DNA of 50,448 nt, taken from contig JAAWCQ010000011.1 in the NCBI GenBank assembly GCA_022793335.1, positions 1 to 50,448 of the forward strand, in the 5' to 3' direction. A model generated the notes under the pieces. It made no database searches, was not told the DNA's origin, and was given only the letters and a program-made list of their open reading frames with translations. How positions within the stretch are numbered: position 1 is the first letter of the stretch; each line of letters starts with the position of its first letter. A program made the position numbers and the translations under genes. This document shows positions 34,014 through 43,363 of the stretch, one piece after another. The DNA is from Clostridia bacterium (lineage in GTDB: Bacteria; Bacillota; Clostridia; Christensenellales; UBA1242).

Positions 34014-34112
34014 GCAAATTGTAATAAAAATAAATATATTTCTATAGTGCTTATTAAAAGGAAAAAACGAATTTCTAAGCATACAGAGCATGTTTTTCAT
34101 TCTTTTGACAGC

Positions 34113-34143
34113 AAAAAAGCTGACTTATTTTAGTCAGCTTTAT
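34113..34143 (-). terminator. terminator of the 1119-aa gene (copy 2 of a duplicated hairpin)
   Basis: The hairpin AAAGCTGACT/AGTCAGCTTT with loop AAAATA (minus strand) is followed by T6. The stop codon TAA of the surface-protein gene lies at the stem end. It is the same sequence as the terminator at 30994. Confidence 0.88.
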
Positions 34144-37100
34144 TTTGTGCCTGATAGCCAAGAGTTGAAAGTATTTCTACATTAAGTGGCGTTCCCACAC
34201 TGCCAAGCCAAGAAAATCCAGCAGGAAGAGGTGTTCCGCTTGCCGAAACAGACCATGCTGAAAAATCGTTGCCAACATACCTCTTTTCAGTATCTATTGA
34301 ATAAATCACTGAATTTAGGATAGCAGTGCCTTTATATAAATAGGTTGCACAGGAATTTGCAAAAGAGTTTGAAATATTTCCGTTTGCCAAATATCCAGCA
34401 ATTGCAGAAAATCCTTCTCCAATAAGTTGTCCGTCAAATCCGCAAGCATTTATGGTAATTTGGCTGGCAGAAGAAAATCCAACAATTCCGCCACCAAAAT
34501 TCTCATTAGTTGTAATATTAGCTTTTGAGTAACAATTTTCAATTGTAACAGCACCTTCTTCACATTTGCCTACAATTCCGCCAACATATTTATTCCCAAA
34601 AACGCTGCTGTGCATATAGCATGATTTTATGTTTGCATTGTTTGCTCTGCCAACAAGTCCGCAGGCGTTTGTGCCTTCAATGTATACATTTATTCCACTT
34701 CTACAATTTTCAATAGTGCCGAAATTGAAGTTTCCAACAATCGCTCCGACATTTTCATTGCCATAAAATTCACCAGACAATATATGAATATTTTTAAGTG
34801 TTGAATTTACAGTATAACCAAACAAGCCTACATTTGAGTACTTAGTTTTTTTTGAATTAAAAGTGTATAAGTTTCTTATTAAATAACCATTTCCGTCAAA
34901 ATTGCCTGCAAAGCAATTGTTTTGACTGCCGATTGGAAGCCACGCAAACTCATAAAAATCGAGGTTTGCCGCCTGCTTGAAATATACTGAATCAAAACTA
35001 GCTCCCTTGCTTACTTTCAGGGCGATAAAGGCCATTTGTTTTTCATTTTTGATGATGTATGGTGACCTTTGCGAGCCTTCTCCAGTGATCATTGAAGGGT
35101 CTTCTTCATTATGACCAAATGTAACATCTTCTGCCTCGGCCGCCCATGTTTTCTCCCAGTGAGCATATATGGTCGCATCAGCTGCACCCATTTTGGTTTT
35201 GCTGTCCACGCTGTCTCTTCCTGTCAAACTTTTAAACCAACCTTTAAAGATATATCCATCTTTTTCTGGTGTTGGCAAAGTGCCGTATTCAGCACCATAT
35301 TGCAAAACTTTTGAATTTTCACCACTAAGCGAGCCGCCATTCGCGTCTAATGTAAGCGTAAAGCTTTTAATTGACCAATGTGCATAAATCGTTGAGCCGT
35401 TTATTGAATTCATTATAGTTGATGAGCTGACCGCATTTCCGCCACTCGCAGCGTCAAACCAGCCAACAAAATCATACCCCTCTCTTTCAACCTGTGGCAA
35501 TTCACCATAACTTGAGTCATAAGCCACAGATTTTGTTCTTGTAAGACCACTTCCGCTCCACTCACTTGAAAGGTTTATGAAACTTGCTTCTGAAATGTTT
35601 GCATCCGCCGTAAGTGGATATTTCAATGCTTCCCATTGAGCTGAAAAGGTCACACTTACACCATTCTCACCCAAATATGGAATAGTTTGTGTCAACTCAC
35701 CATTGCTGTCACAATCAAAGTTTTCAGTGCTTGAGTTTGTCGTCCACCTTTTAAGAATATATCCCGTCTTTTTAGCGCTTGGGAAGGTATAATTTTGGCC
35801 AAACTCCAAATCTTCGCCATGGGAGGTGGAGCCATTTGCTATACCTCCGTTAAAAGCAAAAGTCGTGCTGTAAACATTCGGTTTCCAATTTGCATACAAA
35901 GTGGTATTTGAAGCAATATTCCAAACTCTTGTGCCTGTGCCGTTTGCATTATAATATTTAGTGCCGCCACCATTTCTTGCTGTATAATAACCTTCAAAAT
36001 AATAGCCTTGCTTGTATGGAATTGCAATATTATTTAAACTTGAGTTGTAAGTCGCACCAATTGAGCTTGTTCCGTTCTTCCCTTCTTGCTTATCAAAGTA
36101 TAAAACGTAAGAATTTGGTGTCCAGTATGCGTAGAGTGTGGTGTCACCAATAATATCCCATTTTCTCGCACTTGAGCCATCTGAATTATAATATTTTGTG
36201 CCTGTGCCATTTTGTCCAGTATAATAACCTTGGAATGTATAGCCTGTTCTAGTCGGTTTAGATATTGTGTTCATATATTGACACAGATAAACTGACGCAC
36301 TTGAAACACCACTGCCACCAGCTAAATTAAAAGTTGCCGTGTATTGCAAATGAGAAATTTTTCCATCAGAAGAGTAGTCTCTTGTCCTTCCACTGCAGGT
36401 AGTTGAATTTTGGATATATAATGTTCCTCTTGAGCCATAACTGCCACTTGCTCCGCCAGCGCCACCAACGCCGCGAGTTACGCCTCCATCACAATTCCAA
36501 GAAGCATCTTTTCCATCTTCTCCTTTAAATGTTGCGTCAGGTGTTAAACCGCCTAAGCCACCTTTTCCACCTGCAAGGTATTCATATTTACCAGAAGCAA
36601 AAACTCCGCCAGAGGCGCCGCCACCGCCTCCGCCGCCACCAGGACCACCAGAGCCGATATTGTCAGCGGACCATCCACCGCCTCCGCCAGCGCCACCTCC
36701 GCCACCACCAGCAGAATATCTATTCCACCATTTATAAGATGACCCAGTGCCAGCATCGCCGCTATAACCATCTGAATCACTTGTGCTTCCACCTCGAGCA
36801 TAGACTTCTACATCACCGAGAATATATACGTTACCCATTCCTATTCCATCACTACCACTTTTCCCAGCCGTACCGTTGTTTCCATTTCTATGATTTCCAC
36901 TTGTGCATTCAGCGCTTGTTCCTACGCCACCAGGGCCACCAGCTCCACCAGCTCCACCATAACCACCTATTCCAGCACTAGCACCATGGCCACCTCTGCC
37001 ACCTTTTCCACCTGCTCCACCATAATACCATTCTGATGATGTATTTACGGTTCCATTGCCTCCATTCGAGCCGTTCCCTCCATTAGAAGCTTTAGCGCCA

Positions 37101-37489
37101 TTAGCATATACCTTAGAGCCTTCTCCTCCAACAATTATCAATATATTGCCAATACATACTTCAATAGCAGCATCCGCATTGCTAGTGGCTTCTACTGTGA
37201 GTTCTGCATTAGGCTCTAAATAAATTACATTTATACCATTAGCAAATAAACTTGCACTACAAGCAACTGTGCCTGAGACCTTATGAATAGTATTATTAGA
37301 AAGAGAAACAAAATTATTTGTGCTTTCCAAGTTTCTAACATTAGTAAAACCAGAGCTTGCCAAAACAGACAAATCTTGTTGAGAAACTTTCTCAACCGTG
37401 AAAAGCGGAAGACACAACAAAAGACTTGCAAGGGCAGTTGCAAAAACTAAGAATAATCGAGACAGTTTTCCTTTTTTCATCCTTTTCAT
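34130..37489 (-). CDS. giant Gly-rich InlB-repeat/GLUG surface protein
   Basis: The 1119-aa protein has a signal or anchor segment (about residues 10-27). A very Gly-rich region at about 115-345 has GGAGG/GGNGG-like runs with Ser and Asn. About five InlB-type repeats (YTGQNGTGTKYYN, YTARNGGGTKYYN, FDAASGGNAVSS and others) lie at about 380-750. GLUG repeats (VGAIVGNFN, CGLVGRAN, GGIVGKCE, GGGIVGFSS) lie at about 840-1000. The end has VGNDFSAW...PLPAGFSWLG, followed by 20 extra residues. The Gly block raises local GC content at 36.4-37.1 kb. There is no LPXTG. It is likely a surface adhesin or matrix protein. The G10 promoter has the optimal 17-bp spacer, so it is predicted on. Confidence 0.87.
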   Translation of the reverse strand: MKRMKKGKLSRLFLVFATALASLLLCLPLFTVEKVSQQDLSVLASSGFTNVRNLESTNNFVSLSNNTIHKVSGTVACSASLFANGINVIYLEPNAELTVEATSNADAAIEVCIGNILIIVGGEGSKVYANGAKASNGGNGSNGGNGTVNTSSEWYYGGAGGKGGRGGHGASAGIGGYGGAGGAGGPGGVGTSAECTSGNHRNGNNGTAGKSGSDGIGMGNVYILGDVEVYARGGSTSDSDGYSGDAGTGSSYKWWNRYSAGGGGGGAGGGGGWSADNIGSGGPGGGGGGGGASGGVFASGKYEYLAGGKGGLGGLTPDATFKGEDGKDASWNCDGGVTRGVGGAGGASGSYGSRGTLYIQNSTTCSGRTRDYSSDGKISHLQYTATFNLAGGSGVSSASVYLCQYMNTISKPTRTGYTFQGYYTGQNGTGTKYYNSDGSSARKWDIIGDTTLYAYWTPNSYVLYFDKQEGKNGTSSIGATYNSSLNNIAIPYKQGYYFEGYYTARNGGGTKYYNANGTGTRVWNIASNTTLYANWKPNVYSTTFAFNGGIANGSTSHGEDLEFGQNYTFPSAKKTGYILKRWTTNSSTENFDCDSNGELTQTIPYLGENGVSVTFSAQWEALKYPLTADANISEASFINLSSEWSGSGLTRTKSVAYDSSYGELPQVEREGYDFVGWFDAASGGNAVSSSTIMNSINGSTIYAHWSIKSFTLTLDANGGSLSGENSKVLQYGAEYGTLPTPEKDGYIFKGWFKSLTGRDSVDSKTKMGAADATIYAHWEKTWAAEAEDVTFGHNEEDPSMITGEGSQRSPYIIKNEKQMAFIALKVSKGASFDSVYFKQAANLDFYEFAWLPIGSQNNCFAGNFDGNGYLIRNLYTFNSKKTKYSNVGLFGYTVNSTLKNIHILSGEFYGNENVGAIVGNFNFGTIENCRSGINVYIEGTNACGLVGRANNANIKSCYMHSSVFGNKYVGGIVGKCEEGAVTIENCYSKANITTNENFGGGIVGFSSASQITINACGFDGQLIGEGFSAIAGYLANGNISNSFANSCATYLYKGTAILNSVIYSIDTEKRYVGNDFSAWSVSASGTPLPAGFSWLGSVGTPLNVEILSTLGYQAQNKAD

Positions 37490-37662
37490 TTTCCTTTTTG
37501 CTCTCTTAATAGTCAGACAATGGTCTGTTTAAATATTTTTATTGCTTATTTAAATCAAACCTTTTCTGCCTATTTATTATGCCTAAGGCAATTTTTTAAT
37601 TTAATTTATTTTTATTTTTTTTCAGCTTAAAGCTTTATTATTTCATTTTTTTCTTCACCTTT

Positions 37663-37691
37663 ATTTTACCCCCCCCCCGAACAATTGTCAA
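37663..37691 (-). promoter_or_regulatory. promoter with G10 spacer run (17-bp spacer)
   Basis: Minus strand TTGACA (37686-37691) and TAAAAT (37663-37668) flank a 17-bp spacer made of ATTGTTC and ten G (37669-37678). An 0A-box core TGTCGAA lies 14 bp upstream of the -35 (37706-37712). The gap 37490-37947 holds this promoter and a terminator, no gene. Confidence 0.8.
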
Positions 37692-37843
37692 GCACTTTTT
37701 TAAAATTCGACATAACGAAAATGATAAAATATAGAATGTTTATATATATATTTTATTAAAAATATTATATAATAATCTTACGGCGCGCTGAAACAAGTTA
37801 AAATTTTTTGATTTTTTATTGTTATCTTTTTGATTTTTTAATA

Positions 37844-37871
37844 AAAAAAACTCGGACTTCCGAGTTTTTTT
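37844..37871. terminator. bidirectional terminator
   Basis: ACTCGG/CCGAGT stem extended by A6/T6 on both sides, loop ACTT. On the minus strand it follows the small membrane protein gene (end 37948). Confidence 0.8.
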
Positions 37872-37947
37872 AGTTTTTCAATATTTTAAAAATGTTATAA
37901 ATTTTTGTAAGCCAAATTTTTATATTTAAATTTTTTCTTATAATTTA

Positions 37948-38295
37948 TCAGTCAAACTGAAGGCTTAGATTTCCTGTCACAAAGCCATATAAAATGAGTG
38001 CGGCTACTAAAAGATATAAAACCACCGACACAATGCCATTTATTCTTTGCCAAGGATTGCCCACTTTGACATCTTGAATAAAGCTGTTTGAAGTAAAAAT
38101 TGTGCCCATACAATAGGTAAGAATGACAATACAAAGCCACTCATTGATAACTTTAAAATAATAAACTGCAATGCAAGCAATTGCAAGCAAACAGCAAAAG
38201 ATGCCTATAACTCTTGAAGAAATCATCTTTCTTCTCATTTGTGCGGCGTCTTTTTGAAGTGCATTTCTGTCATCTTTCTTTTTTCTCTTTGCCAT
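37948..38295 (-). CDS. small three-helix membrane protein, unknown
   Basis: The 115-aa protein has a basic N-terminus (MAKRKKKDDRNALQ) and three hydrophobic segments (about 30-50, 53-72 and 88-108). No family is recognised. The open frame extends 15 codons upstream, but GAGGGG sits just before ATG 38295. It is monocistronic and ends at a terminator. Function unknown. Confidence 0.7.
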   Translation of the reverse strand: MAKRKKKDDRNALQKDAAQMRRKMISSRVIGIFCCLLAIACIAVYYFKVINEWLCIVILTYCMGTIFTSNSFIQDVKVGNPWQRINGIVSVVLYLLVAALILYGFVTGNLSLQFD

Positions 38296-38408
38296 GAGCC
38301 CCTCTTTTAAACAATTATAAATATAGTTTAAGAGTTTCACAAAGTTTTGTCAAATAAAATAGCCATTATTTTATTATCAAGCAAGACTTAAAATGCTGGC
38401 AAATAATT

Positions 38409-39257
38409 TTAAAACTTAGGTATAAAAGTTTCATCAGCGCTTTCAAGGTCTTGAAAATATCCGTCGGTTAAACCCAATTTTTCTGCATAGCCAAGCACGA
38501 TTTTATACTCCAAAGGTTTAAGTCTTTCTTTGATAAGGTTTCCAACTGGTGTAAACTGCCCCATAACGCTTATAAAAGGGCTGTCAATTTCGCTTGCAAT
38601 AAAATCAAGCAGTTTTTTACTGTCTTGGCTTTGGCCTGGAAGCACTAAATGCCGAATAAGAACGCCTTCTTGAAGAATGCCATCTTCATCAAAAATGTTC
38701 TCGTTCTTTAACTGCCGCATCTTTTTAATTGCCTTTGACGCAACTTTGAAATAGTCTTTTGCTTTTGACAATTTAAGAGAGAGCCCTTCATCGAAATATT
38801 TTAAATCAGGCAAGAAAACATCCACCACTTTTGCAAGTTTTTCAATGGTTTCAACATTTTCATAGCCGCCACTGTTCCAAACAACAGGAATTTTCAAGTC
38901 AATACCGTCAAGAGCTTCTACTAAAAGGGAGGAAAAATGTGTCGGAGTGATGAGGTCTATTGAAGAAAATTTGCCAAGGTCATAAGAAAGCAAAAGCTCT
39001 CTAAACTGCTTTGTTGAGTAAAAATCACCTTTGCCGACATGAGATATTTGATAATTTTGGCAAAAATCACAGCGCAGATTACAGCCCGAAAAAAATATAG
39101 CAAGAGCCCCTTTGCTTCCGCTTATACAAGGCTCTTCCCACATGAAATTTTCTATTATTTTTGCAACACGAATTTGATCACCTTCGCCACAAAAACCTTT
39201 TGTTTGGTCTCTTTTAACGCCGCATTTTCTTGGGCAATCAAAACATCTTTCGTCCAT
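38409..39257 (-). CDS. radical SAM protein of the PflX/PFL-activase-like group
   Basis: The 282-aa protein starts with a Cys-rich segment CFDCPRKCGV...GFCGEG that resembles COG1313 (PflX) proteins. The radical-SAM motif FSGCNLRCDFCQNY (CxxxCxxC) follows. Downstream blocks (FLPDLKYFD, LIRHLVLPGQ) fit the same group. This family is related to glycyl-radical activases but its reaction is unknown. It lies 20 bp downstream of pflA with a weak ribosome site, so it is probably co-transcribed with the formate-lyase genes. Confidence 0.8.
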   Translation of the reverse strand: MDERCFDCPRKCGVKRDQTKGFCGEGDQIRVAKIIENFMWEEPCISGSKGALAIFFSGCNLRCDFCQNYQISHVGKGDFYSTKQFRELLLSYDLGKFSSIDLITPTHFSSLLVEALDGIDLKIPVVWNSGGYENVETIEKLAKVVDVFLPDLKYFDEGLSLKLSKAKDYFKVASKAIKKMRQLKNENIFDEDGILQEGVLIRHLVLPGQSQDSKKLLDFIASEIDSPFISVMGQFTPVGNLIKERLKPLEYKIVLGYAEKLGLTDGYFQDLESADETFIPKF

Positions 39258-39277
39258 AATAACACCATCAAAGTCAA

Positions 39278-40006
39278 TTATATTTTGCTTCGAAGTAAAG
39301 CTTCAAGTCTCTTGCATTCTGCTTCATTCATATTTTCAACGCCAACGAGTTGAAACTTAATTCCAAGCGTTTTATATTTGCTTACACAAGTATTCTGAAA
39401 TGGCAAAAGCTCCACTCTCTCAACATTTTTAAGTGGCTTTATAAAGTTTGCCAGCTCGTCAACATTTTCTTCATTATCATTCAAATCTGGGACAATCACA
39501 TGGCGCAGCCATAGTTTATTCCCACATTCTTGTGCAGCGTTTAAAAAATTATTAAATCGAGTTATGCTTTGACCTGTCAAGTTTTTATAATCATCTTCAT
39601 CTACTGCTTTAATATCAAGAATGACAAGGTCACATAACGCCAAAATCCCTTTTAATGTTTTATTGTCAGCAATGCCAACGCCTGAGGTGTCAAGCGCGGT
39701 GTTTATCCCTCTTTCCTTGCAAAGTTTCAAGCATTCTAAAAGAAACAATGGTTGCAATAAAGGCTCACCACCAGAAAATGTAACGCCGCCCTGTTTGCCA
39801 AAATATGATTTAAACCGCTCTATCTTTTCAATAAGCTTTTGCGGTGAAATAAAAGATGTAGGTTTACTCAAATTCCAAGTCTCTGGGTTATGGCAATATT
39901 TACAGCGAAGTTGGCAGCCTTGCAAAAATACAACATATCTTATGCCTGGCCCATCGACCAGTCCCATGCTTTCTTCACTGCTGATTTTTCCTAAAATTTC
40001 TTCCAT
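39278..40006 (-). CDS. pflA: pyruvate formate-lyase activating enzyme
   Basis: The 242-aa radical SAM protein has the activase hallmarks: SMGLVDGPGIRYVVFLQGC, CKYCHNPETW with the CxxxCxxC cluster, VTFSGGEPLLQP and DTSGVG. It abstracts a hydrogen from the C-terminal glycine of PflB using a SAM radical under anaerobic conditions. GGGTG lies ahead of ATG 40006. It is separated from pflB by a 284-bp gap holding the inverted-repeat element described separately. Confidence 0.94.
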   Translation of the reverse strand: MEEILGKISSEESMGLVDGPGIRYVVFLQGCQLRCKYCHNPETWNLSKPTSFISPQKLIEKIERFKSYFGKQGGVTFSGGEPLLQPLFLLECLKLCKERGINTALDTSGVGIADNKTLKGILALCDLVILDIKAVDEDDYKNLTGQSITRFNNFLNAAQECGNKLWLRHVIVPDLNDNEENVDELANFIKPLKNVERVELLPFQNTCVSKYKTLGIKFQLVGVENMNEAECKRLEALLRSKI

Positions 40007-40030
40007 ATTTCACCCTTTTTCTTTCATCAC

Positions 40031-40177
40031 GGCTGGAGTTTTAAATAGGGGCTGCAGGTGCAAAACAAAAGAAACTTTTCTTTTGTTTTTAAGGGCTTTT
40101 TACCCTTAAAAAGCCCTTTGCTTGAGCGCTCAAACAAAGCGTTCAAGCCGCACCTGCAGCCCTTCTCTAAAACAGCC
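40031..40177. repeat. cloverleaf-like inverted-repeat element between pflB and pflA
   Basis: An outer 13-bp stem GGGCTGCAGGTGC (40049-40061) pairs with GCACCTGCAGCCC (40150-40162). It encloses three adjoining hairpins: 12 bp (40062-40073 with 40078-40089), 11 bp (40091-40101 with 40108-40118, core AAGGGC) and 11 bp (40120-40130 with 40138-40148, core GCTTGA). Almost no unpaired bases remain at the junction. Shorter complementary segments (GGCTG/CAGCC, TTTTA/TAAAA) continue outward to 40031 and 40177. Both strands can fold the same way. Confidence 0.85.
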
Positions 40178-40290
40178 ATTCTTTAAAACCAATATTTGCT
40201 TTTTAAAAACATTAAAACAAAATAAATTAAAATCAAAAATAAATTGATTTAAATTAAAATAACTCAAATTAAAACCAAAATTTCAATCTA

Positions 40291-42540
40291 TTACAATTTT
40301 TCATGGAAAGTCCTTGCAATGACTTCCTCTTGATGAGCGCGAGACAACTTGTTGAAATTGACCGCATAACCAGAAACTCTGATAGTAAGCGTAGGATATT
40401 TTTCAGGATTATTCATAGCATCAATAAGCTTTTCTCTGTCAAGCACATTGACATTGAGGTGCTGAGCCCCTTGAACAAAATATCCATCAAGTAAGCCAAC
40501 AAGATTGTCAACTCTCATTTCCATATCTTTTCCAAGCGAGTTTGGAATAATTGAGAATGTATTTGAAACACCATCTTGACAGCAATCACAATAAGGTATT
40601 TTTGCAACTGAATTTAAACTTGCAAGCGCTCCACAACAGTCTCTTCCATGCATTGGATTTGCACCAGGTGCAAAAGCCTCCCCCTTCTTTCTTCCATCTG
40701 GAGTTGTTCCTGTCTTTTTGCCATACATTACATTTGATGTGATAGTAAGCGCTGAAAGAGTATGCTTTGCCCCTCTGTATAACTTATGTTTTTTAAGCGC
40801 TCCAATAAAATGCTGAACAATTTCAACAGCAAGACTGTCAACTCTGTCGTCATCATTGCCATATTTAGGGAAATCGCCCTCAATTTCAAAGTCTTCTGTT
40901 ATGCCTTCTTCATTTCTGATAGGCTTAACCTTGGCAAACTTAATTGCAGAAAGAGAGTCAGTCGCAACTGAAAGCCCCGCCATTCCAAAAGCCATCAATC
41001 TTTCAATATGTGTGTCATGAAGCGCCATCTGTCCAGCCTCATAAGCATATTTGTCATGCATGAAGTGGATGATATTTAAAGCATCAACATAGGTTTTCGC
41101 AACTGTATCAAGCACTTTGAAATATCTTGCTTTAACATCTTCAAAATCAAGAATTTCAGCTTGACAAGGCTCAATTCCATCAACAACAACCTTTCCGCTG
41201 ACCTCATCTCTTCCGCCATTGAGACTGTAAAGCAATGATTTTGCAAGATTGCACCTTGCACCAAAGTATTGCATCTGCTTGCCCACCTTCATTGCAGAAA
41301 CGCAACAAGCAATTGCATAATCATGCCCATAAACAGGGCTCATAACATCATCACTTTCATATTGAATAGAGTCTGTAAGAATTGAAATCTTTGCACAAAA
41401 TCTCTTAAAGTTTTCAGGTAGTGAAGTTGACCAAAGCACAGTGAGGTTTGGCTCTGGACTTGGGTCAAGATTGATAAGACTATGCAAAAATCTGAAAGAA
41501 TTTTTTGTGACAAGGCTGTGCTCTTTGTCAAGCATTCCTCCGATTGATTCGGTAACCCAAGTTGGATCTCCACCAAATATATCGTCATAGTCAGGCGTTC
41601 TTAAATGTCTTACAAGTCTCAGCTTAATGATGAATTGGTCAACAAGCTCTTGCGCCTCTTGTTCTGAAAGTTGTCCTTCTTCCATATCACGCTGAACATA
41701 AATATCAAGAAAAGTTGAAACTCTTCCCAAACTCATTGCCGCGCCGTTGTTTTCTTTTACAGAAGCAAGGTAGGCAAAATATGTCCACTGAAAAGCTTCT
41801 CTTGCACTCGTTGCAGGCAAAGAGATATCAAAGCCATAGCTAGCAGCCATTGACTTAATCTTTTCAAGTGCTCTAAGTTGCTCACTAAGCTCTTCTCTTT
41901 CTCTGATTTTTTCTTCGCAGTCGATGTTAAGCAAATCTTTTGAATTTAAATCTTCTTTTTTGCCTTCAATAAGTCTGTCAATACCATAAAGGGCAACTCT
42001 TCTGTAGTCGCCAATAATGCGGCCTCTTCCATAAGCGTCAGGAAGCCCAGTGATAAGCCCCGCACTTCTTGCCTTTCTTATATCAGGAGTGTATGCATCA
42101 AATACACCATCATTATGTGTTTTTCTTATCATTTGTTTAAAAAGATTTGAAACGCCATCATCAAGCTTCTTTCCATAAGCCCCAAGTGCATTTTCAACCA
42201 TTCTTATTCCACCAAAAGGATTGACAATTCTTTTAAGTGGCTTGTCAGTCTGAAGCCCCACAACAACCTCATTGTCTTTATCAATATAACCTGCTGGAAA
42301 ATTGTCAATTCCAGAAAGGTGCTCAAGGTCAACATCCAAAAGATGCACTTTGCGCTCTTCCTTCAAAAGCTCTTCGCATTTTCCCCAGACCTTTGCTGTC
42401 TTGGCACTCTTGCCAACTAAAAACGCATCATCCCCTCTGTATTCTGTATAGTTTGCATCAATAAAAGCTGAAACATCAATTTTCTCTTTCCAAGTTTCTC
42501 CACGAAACCCCTTCCATGCATCAAAATAAATCTTTTCCAT
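40291..42540 (-). CDS. pflB: pyruvate formate-lyase (formate C-acetyltransferase)
   Basis: The 749-aa protein is a full-length glycyl-radical enzyme. It has the active-site Cys pair in IACCVSAM (Cys412-Cys413) and the glycyl-radical motif RVSGYAVNF with Gly724. It converts pyruvate and CoA to acetyl-CoA and formate during fermentation. The open frame starts seven codons earlier, but GGAGGAG directly precedes ATG 42540, which I use. It is activated by PflA encoded downstream. The upstream gap 42541-42831 contains AT-rich sequence and the convergent-side terminator of the TudS-like gene, with no gene. Confidence 0.97.
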   Translation of the reverse strand: MEKIYFDAWKGFRGETWKEKIDVSAFIDANYTEYRGDDAFLVGKSAKTAKVWGKCEELLKEERKVHLLDVDLEHLSGIDNFPAGYIDKDNEVVVGLQTDKPLKRIVNPFGGIRMVENALGAYGKKLDDGVSNLFKQMIRKTHNDGVFDAYTPDIRKARSAGLITGLPDAYGRGRIIGDYRRVALYGIDRLIEGKKEDLNSKDLLNIDCEEKIREREELSEQLRALEKIKSMAASYGFDISLPATSAREAFQWTYFAYLASVKENNGAAMSLGRVSTFLDIYVQRDMEEGQLSEQEAQELVDQFIIKLRLVRHLRTPDYDDIFGGDPTWVTESIGGMLDKEHSLVTKNSFRFLHSLINLDPSPEPNLTVLWSTSLPENFKRFCAKISILTDSIQYESDDVMSPVYGHDYAIACCVSAMKVGKQMQYFGARCNLAKSLLYSLNGGRDEVSGKVVVDGIEPCQAEILDFEDVKARYFKVLDTVAKTYVDALNIIHFMHDKYAYEAGQMALHDTHIERLMAFGMAGLSVATDSLSAIKFAKVKPIRNEEGITEDFEIEGDFPKYGNDDDRVDSLAVEIVQHFIGALKKHKLYRGAKHTLSALTITSNVMYGKKTGTTPDGRKKGEAFAPGANPMHGRDCCGALASLNSVAKIPYCDCCQDGVSNTFSIIPNSLGKDMEMRVDNLVGLLDGYFVQGAQHLNVNVLDREKLIDAMNNPEKYPTLTIRVSGYAVNFNKLSRAHQEEVIARTFHEKL

Positions 42541-42791
42541 TTTCTCCTCCGCTTGTGCCATGTAGGCAAAATTAAATCCAAATTAGTATATCACAACTGC
42601 CAAAAGTTAGCCAAATAAATTTGACATAATACTACAAAATTTCTTATTTGATAATAAATAATTTCTTTATTATTGTTAAATAATTTCTTTATTGTGAGAA
42701 TATTTAAAAGCACAATAATTGATTAAAACTCGCTCATTAAGCAAATAATTTCAAGAAAATTCTGAAAATTTGGCGTTTTTTGCTTAAAAAA

Positions 42792-42814
42792 AGAAGATTT
42801 TCATTAAATCTTCT
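42792..42814 (-). terminator. terminator of TudS-like gene
   Basis: AGAAGATTT/AAATCTTCT stem followed on the minus strand by a T-run, just beyond the stop at 42832. Confidence 0.75.
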
Positions 42815-42831
42815 CAATTTTTGACAAATTA

Positions 42832-43353
42832 TCATCTTTTTATAAGGCTTTCAAGCTGTTTTAAAGCACCACTTATATCTTTCTTGTTTATGCCAATAAT
42901 TTCTACTTTAAGCCCCTTCTCTTGCAGTTTTCTTTCAAGGCTTTCAATGTAAACGCCCTTGCGTTCAATCAGTCCGCCCTCGTCTGTGTGAACAAATCCG
43001 TTTGAACAAGATGGCGATTTATCTATTGAAAGCACCGCCAAAACTTCATATCCCTCTTTGACACAACTTTCAATCATCTCAACGACGCCATCAGCCAAAT
43101 TTCCGCAATGAGCTTTATACATTTGATTGTCATAGCCTTCAATATTTTTAGGCGGTCTGATTAAACTTTTCCCAAAACCATTGAAAGAGCTTTCTGGGCA
43201 TGGCATTTGTACAATATTGATGTCATTTTCAAGCAAAAGATTCACAATAGGCTTTATGCTTGATTTCCATTCATATTTCACAATGCCTTGTGCTTGAACA
43301 GCTTGACTTAGCACACAAAATGGCAGAAAAACAAATTTTTTGCTTCTATTCAT
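42832..43353 (-). CDS. TudS/DUF523-related putative desulfidase
   Basis: The 173-aa protein resembles TudS-related (CD3072-type) proteins. It has CVLSQAVQAQG near residues 12-22, IVQMPCPESSFNGFG and LSIDKSPSCSNG. The three cysteines match the cluster ligands of TudS, a 4Fe-4S desulfidase acting on thiouracil. If the likeness holds, this is an iron-sulfur enzyme that removes sulfur from a small molecule. An open frame extends 16 codons upstream, but ATG 43353 lies just past the stop of the preceding gene. It forms a two-gene unit with the putative zincin upstream (10 bp apart). Confidence 0.72.
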   Translation of the reverse strand: MNRSKKFVFLPFCVLSQAVQAQGIVKYEWKSSIKPIVNLLLENDINIVQMPCPESSFNGFGKSLIRPPKNIEGYDNQMYKAHCGNLADGVVEMIESCVKEGYEVLAVLSIDKSPSCSNGFVHTDEGGLIERKGVYIESLERKLQEKGLKVEIIGINKKDISGALKQLESLIKR

Positions 43354-43363
43354 ATATTTTTCT

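Noticed and set aside
36529-36981. 150-codon His/Arg-rich frame
   Set aside because: It is the reverse of the Gly-rich block of the 1119-aa surface protein.
36480-37080. Horizontally acquired GC-rich island
   Set aside because: The higher GC is explained by glycine codons of the surface protein.
1140-37489. LPXTG-type anchoring of the surface proteins
   Set aside because: No LPXTG, no C-terminal hydrophobic tail and no sortase gene in the window.
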